Of a stretch of DNA of 64,000 bases, positions 57,878-64,000 are shown piece after piece. A model generated the notes under the pieces. The model was given only the letters and a program-made list of their open reading frames with translations, ran no database searches and was not told where the DNA came from. Origin of the DNA: Bradyrhizobium sp. Tv2a-2. GTDB taxonomy: Bacteria > Pseudomonadota > Alphaproteobacteria > Rhizobiales > Xanthobacteraceae. Each line of letters starts with the position of its first letter. Within the stretch, counting starts at the first letter, position 1. The position numbers and the translations under genes were made by a program. The DNA lies in NCBI RefSeq assembly GCF_000472425.1, contig NZ_AXAI01000025.1:24677-88676 (forward strand). The letters run 5' to 3'.

Positions 57878-58381
57878 TCAGGAAACGCCCTCGGATAATG
57901 AAACGAGGACAGCGTCCCGCTCGAAATTCTCACCCTCTTTGAAATGAATACGCTCAACAACCCCCTCTCGCTGAGAACGGATGATCGTTTCCAGCTTCAT
58001 GCCCTCCATCACCATCAATGGAGTGCCGGTGTAAACGAGTTGACCGGGCGATACCTTAGTCGCAACGACAATGCCTGGCATCGGTGCGCGAACAACAAGA
58101 TGATTTGTTTGCGCGAAAGCGCAAGAGCGCGCTCTTAATGGCTCGACGTAGCGAATGACCCGTGTTGTTCCACCGATATTGATGTGGATGATATCGCGAT
58201 CGATAAGAAACCTGACCGGAAGGCTCTCGCCTTCGATGCTGAGGACGCCGCTGCCGTCGCCTTCATGGGCGAACGCGACCGAGGTGATAACCTTATCACC
58301 TAAAGAGAGGCGATAACCGCCCCGGCAGCGTGAAAGCCACAACTGATGTTCGATGCCATTCGTCTCAAGCGAGTGCTTCAC
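57878..58381 (-). CDS. Biotin carboxyl carrier protein
   Basis: A free-standing biotin carrier of 167 residues. The C-terminal biotinyl domain has VVRAPMPGIVVATKVSPGQL and the biotin-lysine motif MEGMKLE (canonical AMKM varied to GMKL). The N-terminal 85 residues resemble the BT/linker region that joins BC and BCCP in fused alpha subunits. It lies between the carboxyltransferase and biotin carboxylase genes with 1-base gaps on both sides. Confidence 0.9.
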   Translation of the reverse strand: MKHSLETNGIEHQLWLSRCRGGYRLSLGDKVITSVAFAHEGDGSGVLSIEGESLPVRFLIDRDIIHINIGGTTRVIRYVEPLRARSCAFAQTNHLVVRAPMPGIVVATKVSPGQLVYTGTPLMVMEGMKLETIIRSQREGVVERIHFKEGENFERDAVLVSLSEGVS

Positions 58382-58382
58382 G

Positions 58383-59864
58383 TCAATTTCTCCAACTGCC
58401 TACTGCTGCGTGAAGCTCGGGCACGGCATCTGCCGACTCTCGGATCTCTCTTGTCAAGAGGGCGGCGGTCGCAAGGAATGAAGATAAATCCGCATCGCCC
58501 GCGGCAAGGTGTGGGTTTTGCTCGAGATATCCCGTATGGATGTCTCCGCTCAGAAATGCCTCACCCGCGAGAATACGCATAAGAAAACTCGCGTTTGTCT
58601 CGCAGCCGAGCAGCACCAGCTCTCGCATCGCGCGATATGCCTTTAGCGCGGCTTCAAGGCGCGTAGATGAATGCACGATGATTTTTGCCAGCATTGGATC
58701 GAATGCTGTCGTGATCTGCTGGCCGCGCAAGATGCCGCTGTCGATCCGAACCCCGTTGCCCCCAGGGTACTCCAGCACAGTGGCCTTGCCGGTCGTCGGG
58801 GCGTATCCGCGCTTCGGAGCTTCCGCATACAGCCGGGCCTCAATCGCGTGGCCGTTCGGTACGACGTCGGGCTGCGTGAATCCAAGTGCGTGGCCCGCTG
58901 CGAGACGGATTTGCTCGGCGACGAGGTCGATGCCAGTGATCATCTCGGTCACGGGATGCTCGACCTGGAGGCGCGTGTTCATCTCGAGAAAATAAAACTG
59001 TGCTCCGTCGAAGATGAATTCAACAGTACCCGCGTTGCGATATCTGCCGGCAAGAGCTATGCCGACGGCGGCTTCGCAAATCCGCTTCCGCATTTCGGGT
59101 GACAAGGCCGGAGAGGGCGCTTCCTCGATGATTTTCTGGAAACGACGCTGAACCGAGCACTCCCGTTCGAATAGATGCACCACGTTTCCGAAACAATCAC
59201 CAAGCACCTGTACTTCAATGTGGCGTGGGTTTTCGATATATCGTTCTACATAAAGTCGCCCATCGCCGAAGTATCGCTGGCCCTCACTGTGTGCCTGCGC
59301 AATTGCATCCTCCAGCCTCCCGAGGTCGCTCACAATCTGCATGCCCTTGCCGCCACCGCCCCCCGACGTTTTCACCAGCAACGGAGCTCCCATGGCTCGA
59401 GCCCTGTAGAGGAATGTCGCCGGATCGTCTTCTTCAATTGCCGAGGGAACGACCGGAAACCCGTTCCGCTGAACGAAGTTGCGGGCTCGGATCTTGTCGC
59501 CCATCAGCTCGATGCTTTCGGGAGCCGGCCCGATGAACGTAAGCGCTGCCGCTACCACGCTTTTAGCGAAGGCCGCGTTCTCGGATAGAAATCCATAACC
59601 CGGATGAACTGCGCCCGCGTTCGCTTTGTGCGCGGCGGCAATGATTTGCGTGATATCGAGATAAGCCGCAATTGGCGTTCGTCCGTCAATAGCAATCGCC
59701 GTATCCGCCATAGCGACGGCCGGCGTCCCCGCATCGATCTCGTGGTAGACAATTGCAGAACGAAGCCCCAGCTTACGCAACGTCTTGATGATGCGTACGG
59801 CGATCTCGCCCCTGTTGGCGATCAAAATCGTATCAAAGGGGTAATTGGCGCATACGCTGGTCAT
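58383..59864 (-). CDS. Biotin carboxylase subunit of acyl-CoA carboxylase
   Basis: Carboxylates biotin with bicarbonate and ATP. It has 493 residues: FDTILIANRGEIAVRIIKTL near the start, VHPGYGFLSENAAFA, the ATP-grasp loop KTSGGGGGKGMQIV and the catalytic FLEMNTRLQVEHPVTEMITG. It ends where a fused methylcrotonyl/propionyl-CoA carboxylase alpha subunit would continue into its BT and BCCP domains, which are here a separate gene. First gene of the operon. The ATG at 59864 is the best family match; the ribosome binding site is weak. Confidence 0.92.
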   Translation of the reverse strand: MTSVCANYPFDTILIANRGEIAVRIIKTLRKLGLRSAIVYHEIDAGTPAVAMADTAIAIDGRTPIAAYLDITQIIAAAHKANAGAVHPGYGFLSENAAFAKSVVAAALTFIGPAPESIELMGDKIRARNFVQRNGFPVVPSAIEEDDPATFLYRARAMGAPLLVKTSGGGGGKGMQIVSDLGRLEDAIAQAHSEGQRYFGDGRLYVERYIENPRHIEVQVLGDCFGNVVHLFERECSVQRRFQKIIEEAPSPALSPEMRKRICEAAVGIALAGRYRNAGTVEFIFDGAQFYFLEMNTRLQVEHPVTEMITGIDLVAEQIRLAAGHALGFTQPDVVPNGHAIEARLYAEAPKRGYAPTTGKATVLEYPGGNGVRIDSGILRGQQITTAFDPMLAKIIVHSSTRLEAALKAYRAMRELVLLGCETNASFLMRILAGEAFLSGDIHTGYLEQNPHLAAGDADLSSFLATAALLTREIRESADAVPELHAAVGSWRN

Positions 59865-60031
59865 CCAAACAATTTCATGAGAATCGGCCCCTGTCTTCCG
59901 CGACCGCTTTGGGGGCGCCACAATCGAATGCTCCCGTTCAGGTCTCTACGTCGAGTGGCCCGTCGCTCGCCTTCAGCTCAAGCTGGATCGTCCCGGCATG
60001 AGCCGGTAAAGCGATATTTACGGGCAGCGTC

Positions 60032-60358
60032 TCACCTCGATCCCGCCCTGTCCTTGGCATTGTCTCGGATTGTGATTACGCGGCGGCATGGCTCACTCAA
60101 GCTCGAAGACTTGGTTCTGAGGCAAGCACCGATTGCGTCGGCATTCGGTATGAGACCACTACAGAGGCGAAATACGTCCGGCGTACAAGCTTCTCGCTCC
60201 TCGGCGCTCGCCGCCCGCTCCCGCGCGGCAGCGGGTTTGCTCAACACGACTTGTGCCGTCGCAATTGCAACAGCCGTTGCAAGACAATGTGTATTGAAAA
60301 GCCAAGGTCCAGGCGTTCGCTGTTTTCGCTTCACGATAACCTCTTGAGATCGGTACAT
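60032..60358 (-). CDS. Small exported cysteine-containing protein
   Basis: A 108-residue protein with a basic N-terminus, a hydrophobic stretch (HCLATAVAIATAQVVLSKPA) and then EACTPDVFRLCSGLIPNADA and CLRTKSSSLSEPCR. The Cys spacing (ACTPDVFRLC, ACL, PCR) matches a family of short secreted proteins common in Bradyrhizobium, of unknown function. I chose the ATG at 60358; AGGAAGAG lies somewhat far upstream. A candidate NolA site lies 460 bases upstream with no clear gene between. Confidence 0.6.
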   Translation of the reverse strand: MYRSQEVIVKRKQRTPGPWLFNTHCLATAVAIATAQVVLSKPAAARERAASAEEREACTPDVFRLCSGLIPNADAIGACLRTKSSSLSEPCRRVITIRDNAKDRAGSR

Positions 60359-60819
60359 CTTGCGGTGCCACTCTTCCTGTGCAGAGCGCGATATGCCCCC
60401 TTTGGCGGAAAGCATGTCAGAAGGGTTCGGGTATCGACGGCCGCGGAAGCGTACTTGCGAACCGGCGCGCCTGTCGAAGGTGTGGATCGATGATCGCAAC
60501 CATGGAAACGTCCACGTCTACGTCGCTTCCAATGGCGCCCGGGCAACAACGAAAAGGGTCGGCTCAGGTGCCGGTGAACTGCGGAAGACAATGACGTTCT
60601 AGGATGACGTGATTCACGTGACTCATAGCCTCGCGACGGATCGTGAGATCCGTACTGACTCCAGCGAACCGCTGGCCTCGGTCGTGTGCGCCTCTGGCGT
60701 TGCAATGCACATGCCTCGGTCTTGATGGGGGCTTGCCGCAGTCTTCGAATCTGAATCATTCGCGATGATGTTGCCTGGAGGCGAGGGGTCGACACGACCG
60801 ATGTTGCTGTTACCAATCG

Positions 60820-60847
60820 TACAATCTTACGCTACGTACGATTCAAG
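60820..60847 (-). promoter_or_regulatory. MerR-type operator/promoter, candidate NolA site 6
   Basis: On the minus strand: TTGAAT, 19-bp spacer, TACGAT, with GTACGTAGCGTAAG in the spacer. It points left towards the small secreted Cys protein (start 60358). The most diverged copy, but the hexamers and spacing are kept. Confidence 0.5.
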
Positions 60848-61588
60848 TCCCTTTGGGCAGAATTGCCTTGATATGCGAAAGTCCGCATGCCTCACGGCTG
60901 GATCGGCAATCGTTGCGGCGACAAATTAACCGCGTCCAAGAGCGCCCCTCGAGCTCGACGAGCCGAACTTGAAAGATTGTGGAGGCGCGACCCTACGTCC
61001 TGACTTCGGCGAAATATATATTCACCCAGACGCAAAAGCCTGGTGCGATCACGCCGTGCTGGTCGGGCCGGCCTCCATTAAGTGAATACTCCGAGGCTCA
61101 GACTGCAATGGTTGCGGGTTCCACCTCGCTATCGGTGGAAATTGCCATGCTCCAGCGCGCTAGAGACGATGATGATCGTGTCCTGTCTGCTGCATTGAAA
61201 TTCAATCTCGTTGCGGCCTGCTCTCTCTTCTGATCAGTTCTAAAAGGGCCCGTTGCGTTCGACTCGAATGTAAGGTCAAGCGTAGGCGCGAGACATAAGC
61301 CAATCGTTGAGAGGATACGGTCCTATCTAAAGGTCAGGAGATCGTGGGAACGAAGCGATGTTTACGAACGCATAAGATGCCGAGGGGAGGATCGGATCCG
61401 GCTAGTCAGTCTTGGGACGCGTTTGTTCGATACCTGGCGCGGTCTGTTAGATGGCCGACATTGTCACAGAGCGCGCGCGAATTGACGTACGATCATTACG
61501 GAATATTGGCGGACGAGTGGCCGCCGGAGCAAGCATCGCGAGCCGGCAGGCGGCACATTATTTGCTACAATTATATTTATATTGGTAT
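60848..61588. other. Intergenic region upstream of the candidate sRNA
   Basis: About 0.74 kb with no gene recognised on either strand. Two plus-strand frames (60979-61233 and 61344-61631) have no ribosome binding site and odd composition. Confidence 0.4.
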
Positions 61589-61684
61589 CGACACGGGCTC
61601 CTCCCTGCGTCGAGTCGATGCTCAACCTTGAAGGTTGACGCCCGACACGCCTGCTGTCCCCCGGGAGGTGCGTCGGGCGTTTTC
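61589..61684 (+). ncRNA. Candidate small RNA with CUCCUC loop
   Basis: Three consecutive hairpins without a reading frame of note. Hairpin 1 (61589-61612) pairs CGAC-CGGG with its partner and exposes CTCCTC, an anti-Shine-Dalgarno sequence, in its loop. Hairpin 2 is the 17-base palindrome TCAACCTTGAAGGTTGA (61622-61638). Hairpin 3 is a GC-rich stem followed by TTTT. A TATATT box (61578-61583) sits the right distance upstream for a -10. CCUCC-loop sRNAs are a known class in alphaproteobacteria. No expression evidence is available. Confidence 0.5.
61639..61684 (+). terminator. Rho-independent terminator
   Basis: Stem CGCCCGAC/GTCGGGCG extended by a second helix (CGCCT/AGGTG) and a C/G-rich loop, followed by TTTT. 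It is the 3' hairpin of the candidate small RNA. Confidence 0.75.
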
Positions 61685-61952
61685 CTGGACTGCAATTCCC
61701 CGTGTCTGACGCAATACCGGGCCAATCGCCTTCGCTGGTCTAGTGGCGCCGGTCCTGGATCTCAATGCAGAGACGTATCCTCGAAACGCGGTCGGGATTG
61801 TCGAGGCCTCGATTCAAAATGTCATGACTCATCGCTCGCGTCGAGAGCAGTTCTCTGGGTCAGACGCCGTGTCCGATCTCAGTAGTTTGATAGCCTGTTG
61901 AAGCGCGATCCGGCAGAACAGAGCAAGCAGAGGATGAGAGTCGATTTACGAA

Positions 61953-62350
61953 TTATGGGCTCGGCCGTTCGTTCCTCGGAATACGTGGCCTCTGCAGCGC
62001 GGTGACGAGGCACTTTATCAGTTTCCGCCCGGCGAAGGGCTTGGCCAGGAAGCAAATGGCTCCGGCGCTCAGCGCGCGCGAACCTGGTCGTCGGGGAAGG
62101 CAGTGATGAAAATGAACGGCGTATCGTTCCCCTGAGCTCGCGCATGCATCAGAAGCTCCAAGCCGCTCATCGGCGACATCTGCACATCCGTGATCACGCA
62201 CGACGTTTCGTTCAAGTGTGGCGACCGTAAAAACTCTTCAGGCGATGCAAATGTATGGACGATGTATCCGCGCGATTTCAGTAAGTTGTTCGTTGCAGCA
62301 CGTACCGAGGCATCATCATCTACAACAGAAATAATCGAAGGCGTGGACAA
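61953..62350 (-). pseudogene. Single-domain response regulator, frameshifted
   Basis: A FixJ-type receiver domain without output domain. From the ATG at 62350 it reads IISVVDDDASVRAATNNLLK, then VITDVQMSPMSGLELLMHAR (phosphoacceptor D) and FIFITAFPDDQVRAR before a TGA at 62069. The rest (ALSAGAICFLAKPFAGRKLI, with the conserved K) continues in the next frame to 61953. The shift lies in a CG-repeat (GTTCGCGCGCGCTGA) and needs one extra base to restore. It follows nodW by 87 bases on the same strand. Confidence 0.75.
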
Positions 62351-62437
62351 AACGATCCTCTCAACGCAAGCGCGCCTGGCGGAGCATAGCCGCTTGAGGC
62401 GAAAGTGTGCATAAGAGGCGAGATTGTAAAATCATAC

Positions 62438-63121
62438 TTAGGTTTGTGCGTCGGAATGACTGGCCTGAATACCCAGTCGCTCAGTCATTCTGATCAGGGC
62501 GGCCACGGACCGCGCACCCATCTTCTTCATCATCTGTCCGCGATAGATCTTCACGGTAATCTCTGCGAGCCCCATTTCTGCGGCAATTTGCTTGTTCATG
62601 AGCCCCGCAGCCACCAGTTTCAAAACGGCCTGCTCCCGTGGGCTCAAGGCATCGAAGAGGGACTGCAATTTTGAGGTTGCCGTCTCGGCTTCCCGCCTCT
62701 TGCGATCCCGCTCGATCGCGGCGACCACCGCATCAAGCAGCTGCTGATCGCGAAACGGCTTGGTCAGAAAATCAACCGCTCCGCCCTTCATGGCCTGCAC
62801 GCTCATCGGGATGTCGCCATGCCCGGTGATGAAAATAATTGGAATGTGAATGTTCAACTTGGCCAGTTCATTCTGCAGCTCAAGTCCGCTCAATCCCGGC
62901 AGCCGGACGTCAAGAACGAGGCAGCTATTGCTGTGCGGGAGCTTGCTCTGGAGCATTTCCTGGGCGGACCCGAATGCCAGCACGTCCAGTCCCACCGATC
63001 GAAGAAGGCTCGTGAGCGACCGGCGTACCGAAACGTCGTCGTCCACAATAAAGACGATCGCTTCCCCACCCGGTTTCTCAGCGTTCGCGGCTGTGGTCCG
63101 TGAGTCGGAGCGCTCGGTCAC
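62438..63121 (-). CDS. nodW: NodW, FixJ/NarL-family response regulator
   Basis: A two-component regulator of 227 residues: receiver domain with IVDDDVSVR, phosphoacceptor in LVLDVRLPGLSG and FLTKPFRDQQ, then a LuxR-type HTH (LSPREQAVLKLVAAGLMNKQ and IAAEMGLAEITVKIYRGQMM). In B. japonicum NodW, phosphorylated by NodV, is an isoflavone-responsive activator of nod genes alternative to NodD1. NodV is not recognisable upstream here. The start is GTG at 63121, overlapping the stop of an upstream frame as GTGA. NwsB is a close paralogue and cannot be fully excluded. Confidence 0.85.
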   Translation of the reverse strand: MTERSDSRTTAANAEKPGGEAIVFIVDDDVSVRRSLTSLLRSVGLDVLAFGSAQEMLQSKLPHSNSCLVLDVRLPGLSGLELQNELAKLNIHIPIIFITGHGDIPMSVQAMKGGAVDFLTKPFRDQQLLDAVVAAIERDRKRREAETATSKLQSLFDALSPREQAVLKLVAAGLMNKQIAAEMGLAEITVKIYRGQMMKKMGARSVAALIRMTERLGIQASHSDAQT

Positions 63122-63450
63122 GATCTAACCTCTTTATTCAGCTGCTTGTCGGATCCAATACCACCAGTAAATCGGCGGCCCAAGAAGAGGGCCGGTCGCG
63201 CCGTACCCTCCGTCATGTCGGATATTTGATCGCCAATCTCGCGGCCGCGCGTGGCCGTGAAAACGGTACTCTTTTTGAGATTGCGCGGGGAAAATCTTTT
63301 CCCCGTATTCCCTGACACCGCCGAGCTCGTTAGACCCATATGCATTCCGATAATCCTGCCGGTTCCCGCGGCTATCCCGGCATCCTTGAGGAGTTTCCTC
63401 GCCTCGCCATGCAGTTCCGATTGGCGCCGCTTTGTCAGCAGTAAGACCAA
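63118..63450 (-). CDS. Hypothetical frame overlapping the nodW start
   Basis: A 110-residue frame whose TGA overlaps the nodW GTG (GTGA). The sequence (SELHGEARKLLKDAGIAAGT, IIGMHMGLTSSAVSGNTGKR, Lys/Arg-rich end) is not recognised and is not a histidine-kinase C-terminus. The overlap is what nodV would be expected to show, so this may be a replaced or badly decayed nodV position. Low confidence as a protein gene. Confidence 0.3.
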   Translation of the reverse strand: MVLLLTKRRQSELHGEARKLLKDAGIAAGTGRIIGMHMGLTSSAVSGNTGKRFSPRNLKKSTVFTATRGREIGDQISDMTEGTARPALFLGRRFTGGIGSDKQLNKEVRS

Positions 63451-63851
63451 TGGGTCTGGCCTTGATCCCGCGCTGCACAGCGGCCGCCTTCGGAAGGCTG
63501 AGGTGAGGGAGCCAAGGTCCGCCCAACCGACCGCCCACGCCCATTTTTTCGCAATATTCTGAAAAATACGTCAAATGTCGAAGATCGGCCAGAGGTAAGA
63601 ATTTGCGACTTTCGCACGCGTCGTCGGACTGGGGCATACGTACGTACGTATTGCCATTCAGGATTAAGCCTCTGATCCAATTGCGTCTGGCCCTGACCGC
63701 TGTGCCGCCGCTGCTTTTGGGGAGGCAGCGAGCAATGGTCATCGCCAGCGAACACGGAGCTATGGCCGAAACTGGGTGATGACGGGTTGAGAGAGGCGGC
63801 GTATCGAGGCGGGTGTCGAGCCTGCCAGAACCTCAAGGAGAGCGATACGCC

Positions 63852-64000
63852 ATGACCGAGACTACCAACGTTTTTGCTTTTCGTCAGCCCTCCGCGGTTG
63901 ACGATCCACTGACCGATATCCTCCGCGCCGGGGCGCGCGACCTGCTCGCCAGGGCGGTCGAGATCGAGGTCGACACGTTTCTGGCCAGCACGTCCGAGCT
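63852..64000 (+). CDS. IS256-family transposase, N-terminus only
   Basis: The first 49 codons of a Mutator/IS256-type transposase: MTETTNVFAFRQPSAVDDPL followed by TDILRAGARDLLARAVEIEV. AAGGAGAG precedes the ATG at 63852. The gene continues beyond the window. GGCGTATCG (63798-63806) and CGATACGCC (63843-63851) form an inverted repeat enclosing the ribosome binding site and abutting the ATG. The left end of the element probably lies between 63740 and 63800, but without the right end its terminal repeat cannot be fixed. Confidence 0.85.
   Translation, partial: MTETTNVFAFRQPSAVDDPLTDILRAGARDLLARAVEIEVDTFLASTSE

Noticed and set aside
63134..63742. 202-codon minus-strand frame upstream of nodW as a possible NodV
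   Set aside because: All three frames were read for histidine-kinase H, N and G boxes; none is present.

Overview
The window reads as part of the symbiosis island of a Bradyrhizobium. The gene order nolA – nodD2 – nodD1 – nod box – nodK/Y-like – nodABCSUIJ – nolO – nodZ – fixR – nifA – fixA is the bradyrhizobial arrangement. NodA is the long 211-residue form, NifA has the rhizobial cysteine spacing C-X11-C-X19-C-X4-C, and NodW is a FixJ-type regulator. Coding density is low, intergenic stretches are long, several genes are frameshifted and an IS256-type transposase enters at the right edge, as expected of a horizontally acquired island. I cannot name the species.

Layout. (1) 1-7 kb, mostly minus strand: a flavin-dependent oxidoreductase cut by the window edge, a HisC-type aminotransferase, two secreted unknown proteins, a broken amino-acid-type binding protein, a hypothetical gene and the MerR-type regulator nolA. 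(2) 8-23.5 kb, nodulation: nodD2 and nodD1 (minus), then a nod box and a plus-strand run that builds, decorates and exports the Nod factor. NodC, NodB and NodA make the N-acylated chitooligosaccharide. NodS adds N-methyl, NodU and NolO add carbamoyl groups, NodZ adds fucose and a NoeE-type enzyme is predicted to sulfate the fucose. NodIJ export it. (3) 24-36.8 kb, nitrogen fixation: fixR-nifA, contiguous fixABC without an adjacent fixX, an acyl-CoA ligase, an MFS transporter and nifH. Good sigma-54 (-24/-12) promoters precede fixR, fixA and nifH, and nifH also has two NifA upstream sites. (4) 38-44 kb, an undescribed enzyme cluster: a heme-oxygenase-like diiron domain fused to a GFA zinc domain, a 2OG-Fe(II) oxygenase, an orphan transposase-like HTH protein, an ATP-grasp ligase and an acyl-CoA synthetase. 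(5) 45-60 kb, metabolism: a broken TauE permease, a flavin reductase, trpDC, vanAB with a divergent LysR gene, and a three-subunit biotin-dependent acyl-CoA carboxylase. (6) 60-64 kb: a Cys-containing secreted protein, a candidate small RNA with an anti-Shine-Dalgarno loop, a frameshifted response regulator, nodW and the start of an IS256 transposase.

The observation I rate highest is a family of six 28-bp sites scattered across the window. Each has the geometry of a MerR-type promoter (TTGAAT/A, 19-bp spacer, TA-rich -10, central dyad CTCACGT/ACGTGAG). One lies directly before nolA, one in the leader region of nodD2, one before trpDC and one before the hypothetical gene next to nolA. NolA is the only MerR-family protein in the window, so these are candidate NolA operators. 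Their identity as NolA sites is inference; the repeats are directly visible.

Protein family calls rest on motifs and remembered family features; no database search was possible.
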